A stretch of DNA of 64,000 bases, taken from assembly GCA_902527245.1 (NCBI GenBank), contig CABZOI010000008.1, positions 1 to 64,000 on the forward strand, read 5' to 3'. The number at the start of each line of letters is the position of its first letter. The first letter of the stretch is position 1. This DNA is from an uncultured SAR92 cluster bacterium. GTDB lineage: Bacteria; Pseudomonadota; Gammaproteobacteria; Pseudomonadales; Porticoccaceae. Shown here in pieces: positions 1 to 11,672 of the stretch. The notes under the pieces were generated by a model. It saw only the letters and a list, made by a program, of their open reading frames with translations, did no database searches and was not told the origin of the DNA. A program made the position numbers and the translations under genes.

Positions 1-1
1 A

Positions 2-2377
2 TATGGCAAGGGTAACGTGTCAGATGTCATTAATCCATCAAGCTATCGTTGCGCAGTTGATTATGGGAACTGGATATATAATGCAGGTGTTGTCGAACCT
101 GCGATTCCAGGTTGTAATGCAGCAACAAAAATCCCAACAGGAACACCCACTAAAATTTTTCCTCAAATAATTGGTAATGCATTAGATAAAAATGTTCCGA
201 CGCATAAGTGGTGGGGATCTATCCCTTTCCGAGGAGAGATGAGGGTTGGTGATGTTAATGATACCGCGCATGTTACAGCTGATCCTATTAGAGCTCGCGT
301 AAGCAATAAAGGTTTACGCGTAATGGGTCTTCCTGGTGGGTATCGTGTTTTGGGTAATTTCCCTCAATATAATGGCCCAGAACCATTCGCTGAGGTATTT
401 GATGGAGTAGCACTTGCAAATTCTGAATATTCAAATATGGAAGCATTTTTAGAAAATTTTAGCGATGGGTCAGTCACTGTTAGGTGGATGGAAAATCAAC
501 TTGACATTATGGATGCTACTTTCATTCATGGCTCCCCTTATATTTTTATTAATGTTTACCGAGGTAGCTTACTACTGAGAACAAAAGCCTCTGATGGTGC
601 TGAAAAAGGTATCTTTCACGAGTCATCTACTGGCTTAGGAATTTGGACGAATGTTGCAGGAATAAGAAATAACTTTTTAATAAATAGTGATGAAGCTCTT
701 GATAACACGGGTATTGCCTCGAGTGAAATTACTATAGACAGCGCAAGTAAAGAATACACTCTGACTTATTTACCCAATGTAGTTGGAATCCCCGATAACG
801 AAATGGTCAAATTTTTTGAGGATAATGCCAGAAATGTCGTGTCTAAGGTCTCAATTGAATATGACGTAGATAGAAGTAACAATTCTGTGACGGTAAATCA
901 TCGCTATGAAGATCAAAACGGAAATCCTGTGGAGACAATCGCTGGATTACATCCACTTCATTGGAAGCATTCCTCTCAAGCGCTCTCCCCATTTAAAATT
1001 CGAAGTGCTAGGGGAGTAATAAGATTTGCAAAAACCACCAGTTTTAACTATCAAATACCTTTCGTTGGTGTATTACCCTTTATGCCAACAATTGAAAATT
1101 CGATGAATTTGGATACTTTGCGATCTCTAGTTACAGAATTTATTGACGGTGGAGAAAGCTCTTGGATTAACAGTACCGACACATATTGGTCAGGCAAAGC
1201 TTATGGAAAGGCTGCTGAATTAGCTGCCATTGCGAGATCTATTGGTATGGAGCAAGAGGCCAATCAACTTATTTCTTGGCTGAAGGCTGAATTGGAAGAC
1301 TGGTTTACAGCAGAGACAGATGGTAGGTTAGATGTTTTTAAATATTTTGTGTATGACGAGACCTGGGATACTCTCCTTGGTATTCAAGAGGCTTACGGAT
1401 CTCATCAAAGACTTGCAGATCATCACTTTCATTACGGATATTTCGTTAGGGCTGCTTCAGAAATTTGTCGAGTTGATATTGATTGGTGCAGCGATGAAAA
1501 CTTTGGACCAATGATTGAGTTATTAATAAGAGATTTTGCTGCTGCTGATGATGATGAAATGTTTCCATCATTTAGAAATTTTGATCAAGCCAATGGTTTT
1601 TCATGGGCTGATGGTAGGGCTGATGCATTGCAGGGCAATAATAATGAGTCAACTTCTGAGGCCGCTAATGCCTATGGTGCAATTATTCTCTATGGGTTAA
1701 TAATGAACAAGCCTGAATTGGTTGATAAAGGCATCTATTTACATGCTTCAACTGGATCTGCTTATTGGCAATATTGGAATAACATAGATGGTTACAACAA
1801 TTTAGGAGGTGATTATGATAATTTTCCTCAGGGTTATGACAAGATAACCACCTCCATTATCTGGAGTAGCGGTGCGGACTTTGCGACCTGGTTTAGCGGC
1901 GCGTATGCACATATTTTAGGTATCCAAGGCTTGCCCTCTAATCCGCTTATTCTTCATGTTGGTCAATATTCCGATTATATGAAAGATTATGTTGCTTTGG
2001 GTCTGTCCGAATCATCAAATTTGCGTCCATCGGGATTAATGGATGATCAATGGCGTGATTTATGGTGGAACCTTTGGGCAATGACTGATGCCAGGTCTTC
2101 ACTTGAGGATTACATAGACCATGGTCTAAATTACGATACTGAGGCTGGTGAATCAAAAGCACATACATATCACTGGCTGCATACTTTTGACCAATTGGGG
2201 CAGTTGAAAGTAAGTAATGAATTGACATCTGATTATCCGTCAGCACTTGTTTTTGAGAAAGAAGGCGTGCTGACTTACGTCATTTATAATTTTTCATCCC
2301 AGCCCTTATCTGTATCCTTTAGCAATGGCAAAATCATCACAGCTTCCCCGAATAGTTTCACTGTACAAAAAGACTAA
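2..2377 (+). CDS. Endo-1,3-beta-glucanase, glycoside hydrolase family 81 (5' end outside window)
   Basis: Hydrolyses internal beta-1,3 linkages of glucans such as laminarin or callose, an extracellular or cell-surface task. The frame is open to the left edge, so the GTG at 17 is probably internal and the signal peptide lies upstream. Numbering from that GTG, the sequence shows PTHKWWGSIPF near the N-terminus, HPLHWKH around 315, ADHHFHYGYF with Asp468, and NNNESTSEAANAY with Glu544 and Glu548. The Asp-to-Glu distance and the four-residue Glu pair match the catalytic residues known for GH81 enzymes. A beta-rich C-terminal domain follows. No carbohydrate-binding module is visible in the part present. 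The stop is followed by a 97-bp AT-rich gap to katG. Family assignment is secure; substrate (algal laminarin) is inferred. Confidence 0.9.
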   Translation, partial: YGKGNVSDVINPSSYRCAVDYGNWIYNAGVVEPAIPGCNAATKIPTGTPTKIFPQIIGNALDKNVPTHKWWGSIPFRGEMRVGDVNDTAHVTADPIRARVSNKGLRVMGLPGGYRVLGNFPQYNGPEPFAEVFDGVALANSEYSNMEAFLENFSDGSVTVRWMENQLDIMDATFIHGSPYIFINVYRGSLLLRTKASDGAEKGIFHESSTGLGIWTNVAGIRNNFLINSDEALDNTGIASSEITIDSASKEYTLTYLPNVVGIPDNEMVKFFEDNARNVVSKVSIEYDVDRSNNSVTVNHRYEDQNGNPVETIAGLHPLHWKHSSQALSPFKIRSARGVIRFAKTTSFNYQIPFVGVLPFMPTIENSMNLDTLRSLVTEFIDGGESSWINSTDTYWSGKAYGKAAELAAIARSIGMEQEANQLISWLKAELEDWFTAETDGRLDVFKYFVYDETWDTLLGIQEAYGSHQRLADHHFHYGYFVRAASEICRVDIDWCSDENFGPMIELLIRDFAAADDDEMFPSFRNFDQANGFSWADGRADALQGNNNESTSEAANAYGAIILYGLIMNKPELVDKGIYLHASTGSAYWQYWNNIDGYNNLGGDYDNFPQGYDKITTSIIWSSGADFATWFSGAYAHILGIQGLPSNPLILHVGQYSDYMKDYVALGLSESSNLRPSGLMDDQWRDLWWNLWAMTDARSSLEDYIDHGLNYDTEAGESKAHTYHWLHTFDQLGQLKVSNELTSDYPSALVFEKEGVLTYVIYNFSSQPLSVSFSNGKIITASPNSFTVQKD

Positions 2378-2465
2378 AAATTTTATTTTTTCTATTTAAT
2401 AAATCATCAAATTGATTTAGATTTACGTATAACAACTTTAAAAAATAATCTATTTATAAAACTGA

Positions 2466-4610
<2,145 letters not shown>

Positions 4611-4618
4611 ATTCTGTT

Positions 4619-4660
4619 GCCGGTTGTCTTATCGGACAACCGGCACAAGCCTTTTTTTGA
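4619..4660 (+). terminator. Rho-independent terminator after katG
   Basis: A perfect 10-bp stem, GCCGGTTGTC (4619-4628) with GACAACCGGC (4635-4644), encloses a 6-nt loop. A run of seven T begins at about 4652. It starts 9 bp after the katG stop. The seven bases between stem and T-run make it slightly atypical, but it is the clearest intrinsic terminator in the window. Confidence 0.85.
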
Positions 4661-4763
4661 GGCCTTTTTTTATGAAGCGTAAGGCGGTGGCATCGAAGGA
4701 GGAGTAAGTTCCTTTCAAGGATTGCTAAACTCATTTTTTTAAAAACTGATCAGAGCGGATGTA

Positions 4764-6053
4764 ATGCTCAAGCTTTTTCGTCAAAAAAATTTTTCAATCT
4801 TTTGGTTCGGGGAAACTATCTCCATAATTGGTGATCAAATCAGTTTGATTGCTTTTCCATGGTTGGTTCTTCAGATGACTGGCAGTGCGGCATTGACTGG
4901 TCTGGTCTTTGCTGTGCAGGGTATTCCGAGAGCTTTTTTAATGTTAGCTGGTGGCGCATTGGTTGACAGGACAAGTCCCAGATTTGTAATGCTTTCCTCA
5001 AACTTAATTCGGATGATTTTAGTGTTATCTCTTGCTTATCTTATCAGTAACGACTCGGTAGGTATTCCAACCGTATTTTTAATGGCATTTGCGTTTGGTG
5101 TGGCGGATGCATTCTTCTATCCAGCAAGCACATCAATGTTGCCCAGTCTTGTATCTAGGAGTGAGCTTCAATCAGGTAATGCGATCATCCAAATGACACT
5201 TCATCTAGGTATGACTGTAGGACCTGTGTTAGCTGCAATAATTATTGCCGGAGAGATTTCATCCGTTACACAGCAGGACACTGTAAGTGGAGGGATTTCT
5301 AGTAACTTTGATGCCGATAAACAAGGATTATCACGTGCGTTTTACGTTGATGCTATGACGTTCGCATTATCTTTTTTGTCGTTACTTTTTGTTAAAGCGA
5401 GGCCCTTAGAGGAGTCTATCGAAGATAAAAGTTCTGGATCCATTTATAAAGAGATCAAGAATGCCGCGCGGTGGGTAATTTCGATACCGGCTGTTAAGTT
5501 AGGCTTTGTCGGCATGGCTGTTATTCACTTCTTTTTTATGCCAATGATTTTTGTTGGTATTCCAGTTTGGGCTAAGCAGAATTTTATAGAAGGAGCTTAT
5601 GTTTTTGGTATGGTGACGGCTGCTTACGGCATGGGAGCTTTTATTGGAGCCATCAGCGCTGGATATTTGAAAGGGCCTGATGATAAAAATCTCATCCCAT
5701 ACATGTTTTGGGCTTTTGTATTCAGCGGTTCGACCCTGGCATTGATTGTTTTTTATAATGCGTATTGGTGGGCTATGTTGTTATTCTTTATTGCGGGAGG
5801 TTTTGATACCTTCTTCTATGTGCATTTCACTACCTGGCTTCAAAGAATCACGCCTGAGAATATTCTCGGTAGAGTAATGAGTATTCTAATGCTTATGTCG
5901 ATGGGTTTATTGCCAGTGGCAGATGGTATCATGGGGTTTGCTATCGAAATAAGTCTTAATATAACAATGGTTGCAAGTGCTATATTTTTGATGGTTTTCT
6001 GTTCTCTTGTTGCATTGAATCCAAGAGCTAGATTGACAACGCAAGCACGCTAA
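4764..6053 (+). CDS. MFS transporter, EntS/MFS_3-like exporter
   Basis: Predicted inner-membrane major facilitator of 429 residues with about 12 hydrophobic segments. The N-terminal FWFGETISIIGDQISLIAFPWLV is typical of the MFS_3 (transmembrane secretion effector, EntS-like) group, and GGALVDRTSPR resembles the motif A loop between helices 2 and 3. The group exports siderophores, drugs or other small molecules; the substrate here cannot be told. A central polar stretch around residues 160-220 separates the two halves. It converges with the next gene, overlapping it by 4 bp at the stops. It may be transcribed separately from katG because of the terminator between them. Confidence 0.85.
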   Translation: MLKLFRQKNFSIFWFGETISIIGDQISLIAFPWLVLQMTGSAALTGLVFAVQGIPRAFLMLAGGALVDRTSPRFVMLSSNLIRMILVLSLAYLISNDSVGIPTVFLMAFAFGVADAFFYPASTSMLPSLVSRSELQSGNAIIQMTLHLGMTVGPVLAAIIIAGEISSVTQQDTVSGGISSNFDADKQGLSRAFYVDAMTFALSFLSLLFVKARPLEESIEDKSSGSIYKEIKNAARWVISIPAVKLGFVGMAVIHFFFMPMIFVGIPVWAKQNFIEGAYVFGMVTAAYGMGAFIGAISAGYLKGPDDKNLIPYMFWAFVFSGSTLALIVFYNAYWWAMLLFFIAGGFDTFFYVHFTTWLQRITPENILGRVMSILMLMSMGLLPVADGIMGFAIEISLNITMVASAIFLMVFCSLVALNPRARLTTQAR

Positions 6054-8470
6054 TTTTTTAGTGAGTCCTCTGCTTTCTCAAATTGCTTTAAAAGAGCTGT
6101 GATATTCTCCCCTTTGTATCTCTCTTGGGCAATATTCTTGAGTTCATTCATAGCAAAAGTTAGTTCCTCTATAGCCACTCTCTTAGCATTGGGCTCTGTG
6201 CTACCAACAAAATTTATCCAAATTGGAGATGTATGTGCAAAAGAGTAACTGTCCATCGATGGCCACATTGCCTCTCCGCCAGTAGCTCTCGCTGCAATCC
6301 AGCCACCAACTGGAATATCGAGTAAGCCAGAAAATGTCTTATTCTCACCCTTATTTATACCTGCAAATTCTTTGACTGAAGTTCCATTGATTATAATTTC
6401 TACTTTATCAACAGGCACGCTTGAAAATACTTTGAGAGTATATTGTTGCTCCCCACTTTCGATGATATCGCCGTGCTCAATTGTTTTATTGAGTTTAAAT
6501 TCAATCATAGGCCCATTAGTAACAAAGCTCGCACCATTTTTCACCGCTTCAATGTAATCACTCCAATTTACATTTTTGGATTTATGTTTCGCATAAATGC
6601 GAGCACTACCAATTGCAGGTGTTCTTTGAAAATCAACAAACATATCGGTGCCAGCCATCGCCAGAATGGGTTTCCCTATATTTAATAATCGATACCATAG
6701 ATTAGTTGTTCCAAACTCATCACTCCAGGCGCATACAAGTTCAAGGCCAACGTCTTTCTCAAGTATTGCATTTGGAAGAAATTCTATGGGAATGTTTGAA
6801 ATGTTATTTGTTTCAAAAGGATCTATATTGACTGCAATGGGATGGACGTACGTTGCGATACTATCAGGAAAGGAATTCACAAATGAGATAACGTCAGCAT
6901 TTGTTTTATTTCCATCGATTAAAGCTGGATAGCCTGGTCCCCAATACCAGGGATAATAAAACTCTGATGGCCCAACAGAACCTATATGACCATGAAAGTG
7001 TGATCTTATTTCTTGAGCAAATTTAATTAATCGCCCAGATGGAAGCTGTAGAGTTTGATTTTTAAACTCTCTATCCATTAGGCGACTATGAAGGTTCGCT
7101 GCTTGCGGCGTCGCGATATCTAGATTTTCTCCCTCTAATAGAGGTTCAATATGTTCCAAGACACCTCGAAAAGGTCCGTCATAATTTAGATGCAAGTGAA
7201 AATCAGCCGATTTATATCCATTCTTTTCAGGACTCCAAACCTCCGTAAGATTGATCTCGGTGTCTTTTGTCAAGTTGGTATCTAACTCGGATTTGCTACT
7301 TAATGTCGTTAGACCGGCAGAGGCGAGAATTGAAATTTTCTCTCTGGGAACATCTATGGAGATTTCTCCATCACTGTAAAAATAATAATGACCGTTTTGA
7401 GAGTCAAAATAATTTGGTCCATCGGGGTTAAGAATGGGATGTCCATCCGAGTCGATTATTGAGAGTCTGCTCGCGACTTTGTTACCTCCTTTTTTTGTTT
7501 TAATTGATAAGGAGGTTCTGTCTTTTTTCCAAATCCATTTTTTTACATTTAAATTTTTTGGTGAGCCACCATCAATAGGTATAATTTTTAACTGCCAATC
7601 TCCTGTAACTGTAGGCTCTGTAAAATAAATTGACTTTCCATTGTGACTCCAGCTTGGATCTTGGACATAAAAGTGCCCTGGCGTGAGGTTTGAGTACAAT
7701 TCCATTTTTTTTAAATCTGCTGTAATTAAATTTAAATCGTCATTAATCGCTCTGTTATAAGTGATAATGTCTTTATTGGGATGTATGTCGAAGCTGAGCT
7801 GACCCGCAATACTGTCTTCATTAATAATTTCTTGTGAGTTGTTAGAGAGATCTAGAGCTATTATTTGTCTCTTCGGCCATGAGAGATGATTAAAATAAAT
7901 ATGTTGATCGTCACTGCTAAATCGTACATTTCTGGAATGACCTTTGAGATTTGTTATTTGAGATTGAGAGGCTGTAGCAAGTTCATAACTCCAGATTGCT
8001 AACTGACCATTTTGACTAGAGGAAAAATAAACTTGTTTGTCATCTGTAGAAAATTCAGGATCTAGTTCAATAGCTGGGGTATTTATTTCGACAGATTTTT
8101 TCGTGTCTAGATGCATTACGATAATTGAAGTGTCCGTTCCCTTGTCCCTTACGAAAGCTATTTTAGAGCTATCGTTTGACCATCGGGGCCTGCTGTCAAC
8201 GTATCCTGTATCAGTCAATTGTCGAGCACTCATGGTTTTTAAATCCATGATCCAAATATAACCATGTGCTGAAAATGCAAGATAGGCTCCGTCAGTCGAC
8301 TCAGCCGGATATTTTGGTTTTGAGGATATGATTGGAAATTCATATCCCTCCAAATAAATATGATGGCGCTGACCATCAACTTTCGGATAACGGTGGGTCC
8401 ATTCTCCGAAAGCTAAGGAAGAAATTATTAGAAACGTGGGAATTAATAAACTGTATCTATGAAAGCTCAT
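6050..8470 (-). CDS. Secreted TolB-like propeller fused to a CehA/McbA-type PHP metallohydrolase
   Basis: An 806-residue exported protein with a signal peptide (residues 1-22, ending SLAFG). Residues about 60-310 hold WD40/TolB-like beta-propeller repeats (for example DSRPRWSNDSSKIAFVRD and DPSWSHNGKSIYFTEP). From about 420 comes a CehA/McbA-like PHP hydrolase domain: DFHLHLNY (His425, His427), RSHFHGHIG (about 490-497), YVHP (541-544) and AGTDMF (606-611), together a plausible metal site. CehA/McbA proteins include carbaryl esterase, but most members have unknown substrates. It is periplasmic or secreted. It stands alone, convergent with the MFS gene. The fusion suggests the propeller positions a polymer or surface substrate; that is inference. 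Confidence 0.8.
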   Translation of the reverse strand: MSFHRYSLLIPTFLIISSLAFGEWTHRYPKVDGQRHHIYLEGYEFPIISSKPKYPAESTDGAYLAFSAHGYIWIMDLKTMSARQLTDTGYVDSRPRWSNDSSKIAFVRDKGTDTSIIVMHLDTKKSVEINTPAIELDPEFSTDDKQVYFSSSQNGQLAIWSYELATASQSQITNLKGHSRNVRFSSDDQHIYFNHLSWPKRQIIALDLSNNSQEIINEDSIAGQLSFDIHPNKDIITYNRAINDDLNLITADLKKMELYSNLTPGHFYVQDPSWSHNGKSIYFTEPTVTGDWQLKIIPIDGGSPKNLNVKKWIWKKDRTSLSIKTKKGGNKVASRLSIIDSDGHPILNPDGPNYFDSQNGHYYFYSDGEISIDVPREKISILASAGLTTLSSKSELDTNLTKDTEINLTEVWSPEKNGYKSADFHLHLNYDGPFRGVLEHIEPLLEGENLDIATPQAANLHSRLMDREFKNQTLQLPSGRLIKFAQEIRSHFHGHIGSVGPSEFYYPWYWGPGYPALIDGNKTNADVISFVNSFPDSIATYVHPIAVNIDPFETNNISNIPIEFLPNAILEKDVGLELVCAWSDEFGTTNLWYRLLNIGKPILAMAGTDMFVDFQRTPAIGSARIYAKHKSKNVNWSDYIEAVKNGASFVTNGPMIEFKLNKTIEHGDIIESGEQQYTLKVFSSVPVDKVEIIINGTSVKEFAGINKGENKTFSGLLDIPVGGWIAARATGGEAMWPSMDSYSFAHTSPIWINFVGSTEPNAKRVAIEELTFAMNELKNIAQERYKGENITALLKQFEKAEDSLKN

Positions 8471-8590
8471 TGATAGTAAATCACCAGCACTAAAAGTTTA
8501 TAATTCAGTATAATATCACTTTTTACTTATATGCCTTGCTTCCGATCATTTTGCCAGCGTAGGTTTTTAATATTTTTAAAGGTTATTATC

Positions 8591-9370
8591 ATGAAAATCC
8601 ATCAGATTTATACCAAAAGTTTTATGAGGAATTGGAATTATATTTTTGAGTTGAGTAATTCTGATGCGATCGTTATTGATCCCCTTGATGATGTATTGAT
8701 TAATGAGTTTGTGGATAAAAATTCATTGAACTTAAAAACAATAATAAATACACATGAACATTTTGATCATATCCAAGGGAACCAAGCACTGATAGACCAG
8801 TATGGGTGCGATGTATGGAGTCATAAAAATTGCATCGATAAAGTGCCGGGTTTGAGCAGAATCCTTGAGGAAGGTGAAATTATAGAATTGGATACGGCAT
8901 GCAAAATCAAAGTTCTTGAAACGCCTGGCCACACATTTTCTCATTTATCATTGCTTGTTATTTCGCATGATTTGCAAGAGGCAGTTATCGCGGGAGATGC
9001 TCTTTTTAATGCAGGAGTTGGTAATTGCCGAAATGGTGGCGATCCAGAGACTCTATATCAAACTATCTCCAAACAATTTTGTATTTTAGACGATAGTGTC
9101 GTTGTTTATCCTGGACATGAGTACCTCGAAAACAATTTGAAATTTACCCTGAGTGTTGAGCCAGATAATATCGATGCGGCTGAGTGGCTCAATGATTTAA
9201 AAGGGACAGATCCAACGAGCAATTTCAGGCCGATAACTATTGGAGATGAAAGAAAGATCAACACGTTTATGCGCCTTGACAGTATTTCTCTACGTTCGAA
9301 TTTGGGTATGCTTGATGCGTCAGATAAGGATATTTTTATTGCTTTGAGAGAACGACGAGATAACTGGTGA
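8591..9370 (+). CDS. Metallo-beta-lactamase-fold hydrolase, glyoxalase II-like
   Basis: Cytoplasmic binuclear-metal hydrolase resembling hydroxyacylglutathione hydrolase, which cleaves thioesters such as S-lactoylglutathione. Numbered from the ATG at 8591, the metal motif THEHFDH contains His55, His57, Asp59 and His60. Further ligands are seen in TPGHTFSH, AGDALFNAGVGNC and YPGHEYLENN. The C-terminal stretch with RRDNW fits the glyoxalase II family. An in-frame ATG at 8531 would add 20 residues of non-family sequence; the downstream ATG is preferred because the conserved fold begins there. It lies 39 bp before gltX and may be cotranscribed. True glutathione specificity is not proven by sequence. 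Confidence 0.85.
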   Translation: MKIHQIYTKSFMRNWNYIFELSNSDAIVIDPLDDVLINEFVDKNSLNLKTIINTHEHFDHIQGNQALIDQYGCDVWSHKNCIDKVPGLSRILEEGEIIELDTACKIKVLETPGHTFSHLSLLVISHDLQEAVIAGDALFNAGVGNCRNGGDPETLYQTISKQFCILDDSVVVYPGHEYLENNLKFTLSVEPDNIDAAEWLNDLKGTDPTSNFRPITIGDERKINTFMRLDSISLRSNLGMLDASDKDIFIALRERRDNW

Positions 9371-9409
9371 GATGTACATCAAAAAATCTAATTAGAAAGG
9401 TTATTTAAA

Positions 9410-10903
9410 TTGAAAGTAAGAACGCGTATAGCTCCTTCTCCAACTGGAGATCCACATGTGGGAACCGCTTATGTGGCTTTATTCAATATGCTGTTTGCAA
9501 AAGTGAATAAGGGTGATTTTATTCTTAGAATCGAGGATACCGATCTTGCTCGATCGAAAATTGAGTGCGAGAAACAAATACTCTCATCACTCAAGTGGTT
9601 AGGAATAGAGTGGGATGAAGGACCGGATATTTCAGGATCAAAAGGACCATACCGTCAAAGTGAGAGATCGTCAATCTACAAAGAAAAAGCACAAATCTTG
9701 GTAGACGAGGGGAAAGCTTTCAAATGTTTTTGCACACCAAAGAGACTTGATGAACTGCGAGAAACGCAGGTAAGAAATAAAACAGCATTGGGATATGATG
9801 GGAAATGCCTCTCTTTGAGTGAAAATGAAGTCGCCGATTTAGAGAAAAATCAAACGCCTTTTGTTATAAGAATGAAAGTACCAGACAACGGGCTATGTGA
9901 ATTTGAAGATATGTTACGAGGCAAAATTTCTATAGATTGGAATCAAGTTGACATGCAAGTTTTATTAAAGGCAGATGGGATGCCCACTTACCATCTTGCA
10001 AATGTTGTTGATGATCATCTGATGGAAATAAGTCATATTATTCGGGGGGAAGAGTGGATAAACTCTGCACCTAAACATATTCTTTTGTATGAATATTTTG
10101 GTTGGAAAGTTCCCGAATTCTGTCACCTTCCTCTGCTGAGAAATACAGATAAATCCAAATTATCAAAAAGAAAGAACCCCACCAGTATTCTTTATTACAG
10201 AGAAAAGGGGTTTCTTCCTGAGGCTCTCTTAAATTACCTCGGTAGGATGGGTTGGTCTATGCCTGATGAGCGAGAAAAGTTTACTTTGGGTGAGATGCTT
10301 GAGGTATTTGATATTCAAAGGATCTCTCTCGGAGGACCGGTTTTTGATATTGAGAAGCTTGGATGGTTGAATGGTATTTGGATTCGCGAGGAGTTATCTG
10401 ATAATGAGCTAAAAATTCGCCTCAAAGATATACTTCCACATCACAATAACTTGGATCAACTTCTTCCTCTGGTAAAACCAAGAATGCGTTTGCTGTCTGA
10501 TTACGAAAAAATTACAGAATTTTTATTCACTGAGGTACCTCATATTACAGAAGAAAGTTTTTCCTCATTAAATATCGAAAAAGAATTAATTATCAAAATT
10601 TTGCAGTTCACCGTTTGGAGCTTGGATAGCATGGATGATTGGACTAAAGATTCAATCTTTTCAACAGTGAAAATTGTGGCTGATTCAACAAACTTAAAGT
10701 TAAAAAGATTTTTAGCTCCAATTTTTGTATCAATTGCTGGAACAACTTCCTCTATTTCAGTTATGGATTCAATGTGTATTTTGGGAAAAAGCAATAGTGT
10801 TACCAGGATAAATAAATCAATTGAGCTTTTGGGTGGGATTACAGACCAAAAATATAATGATTATTTACTAGAATTCAATCATTCAGATTCACGATCGAGC
10901 TAA
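9410..10903 (+). CDS. gltX: Glutamyl-tRNA synthetase
   Basis: Charges tRNA-Glu with glutamate. The class I signature appears as APSPTGDPHVGT (a HIGH variant) at the N-terminus and as KLSKRK for the KMSKS loop. RIEDTD and the WLGIEWDEGP region are typical of bacterial GluRS. At 497 residues it has normal length. The likely start is TTG at 9410, since the protein begins immediately with the MKVRTRIAPSPTG block and no nearby in-frame ATG exists; AAAGG upstream can serve as ribosome site. The tRNA-Ala gene follows 51 bp downstream, an arrangement also known in Pseudomonas. Confidence 0.97.
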   Translation: MKVRTRIAPSPTGDPHVGTAYVALFNMLFAKVNKGDFILRIEDTDLARSKIECEKQILSSLKWLGIEWDEGPDISGSKGPYRQSERSSIYKEKAQILVDEGKAFKCFCTPKRLDELRETQVRNKTALGYDGKCLSLSENEVADLEKNQTPFVIRMKVPDNGLCEFEDMLRGKISIDWNQVDMQVLLKADGMPTYHLANVVDDHLMEISHIIRGEEWINSAPKHILLYEYFGWKVPEFCHLPLLRNTDKSKLSKRKNPTSILYYREKGFLPEALLNYLGRMGWSMPDEREKFTLGEMLEVFDIQRISLGGPVFDIEKLGWLNGIWIREELSDNELKIRLKDILPHHNNLDQLLPLVKPRMRLLSDYEKITEFLFTEVPHITEESFSSLNIEKELIIKILQFTVWSLDSMDDWTKDSIFSTVKIVADSTNLKLKRFLAPIFVSIAGTTSSISVMDSMCILGKSNSVTRINKSIELLGGITDQKYNDYLLEFNHSDSRSS

Positions 10904-10954
10904 CCTTGATTGTCTTGACTTGAATGTTTTTGCTTCATATCATTCATCTTATCA

Positions 10955-11030
10955 GGGGCCTTAGCTCAGCTGGGAGAGCGCAACACTGGCAGTGTTGAGG
11001 TCAGCGGTTCGATCCCGCTAGGCTCCACCA
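10955..11030 (+). tRNA. tRNA-Ala (GGC)
   Basis: A 76-nt cloverleaf with encoded CCA. Acceptor GGGGCCT pairs with AGGCTCC and contains the G3-U70 wobble that identifies alanine tRNAs. The D stem GCTC/GAGC, anticodon stem CAACA/TGTTG with loop CTGGCAG (anticodon GGC), and T arm AGCGG-TTCGATC-CCGCT are all intact. It serves GCC/GCU codons. It is the parent-like copy of the decayed tRNA at 14355. Confidence 0.97.
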
Positions 11031-11031
11031 A
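10989..11031 (+). repeat. 43-bp direct repeat, copy 1 (3' half of tRNA-Ala)
   Basis: From the middle of the anticodon to one base past CCA this stretch is identical to 14389-14431. The block flanks 3.36 kb holding two genes. The 3' half of a tRNA is a classic integrase target, but no integrase gene is present between the copies. Confidence 0.8.
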
Positions 11032-11046
11032 ATTTTAGGGGCAAAA

Positions 11047-11589
11047 ATGAGAATATTTATTCTAGTATTTCTTGTCAGTTTGGCTTCAGACTCTCTTTTA
11101 TCACAAGAACTGTTTCGCGGCGAAAATCTGCTGGTAAAACCACCCAAAGACTCAGAGTATAAAGGTTATCATAAAGAGAGTGGAGGGTTAAAAAGTACCA
11201 CTTGGATCAGTAATGAAAATGGTACGAAAGATACTTTTACTGTGAATATTTTAAGTGGAAATCGTCTTGATTTAGAACAATTTCGTGATATTCAAGATAA
11301 GCCTGGTAGAGAAGCTTGTTCCAAATTTGATTCATCAGATATTAATGAATCAGTGAGAAATGGATATAAATCTTTGTTCTGGGAAACATATTGTAATTTG
11401 GATGATGCCTCAATTCGAATAATACAACTGGCTATTCGAGGGCGGGATAGTCTGTATCATTTGCGAAAGCTATGGCATGTTCCAGTGGAGCCCGATATCT
11501 ATTCAAATTGGCAAAAAGAAATGGAGAAAATATCGGTCTGCGATACTCGGTGGAACCGAAAAAAGAAGCATCCGTGTCCAGATCTTTAA
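11047..11589 (+). CDS. Secreted protein of unknown function
   Basis: I do not recognise this 180-residue protein. It starts with a standard signal peptide (MRIFILVFLVSLASDSLLSQ) and the mature part is hydrophilic, so it is likely periplasmic. Four cysteines are visible in the mature region (in EACSKF, TYCNLD, SVCDTR and HPCPDL), enough for two disulfides. There are no recognisable catalytic motifs. The ATG lies 16 bp after the tRNA-Ala CCA, with TTTTAGGGGC as a possible ribosome site, so it may share the tRNA transcript. It lies inside the segment bounded by the tRNA-derived direct repeats. Confidence 0.6.
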   Translation: MRIFILVFLVSLASDSLLSQELFRGENLLVKPPKDSEYKGYHKESGGLKSTTWISNENGTKDTFTVNILSGNRLDLEQFRDIQDKPGREACSKFDSSDINESVRNGYKSLFWETYCNLDDASIRIIQLAIRGRDSLYHLRKLWHVPVEPDIYSNWQKEMEKISVCDTRWNRKKKHPCPDL

Positions 11590-11672
11590 ATTGAAAAATG
11601 GCTTTGAATTGACGCTGTATCAAAGTTGTTTGTGCGAAATAATTGATAAATAAAATTCTTGTTAGTGCTTAA

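Noticed and set aside
2401-2418. Inverted repeat AAATCA/TGATTT upstream of katG as a possible OxyR or LysR-type site
   Set aside because: Short arms in a very AT-rich gap; no match to the four spaced ATAG/CTAT elements of OxyR sites.
8531-8590. Upstream start for the glyoxalase II-like gene
   Set aside because: The 20 extra residues are not family-like, and the conserved fold begins at the ATG at 8591.
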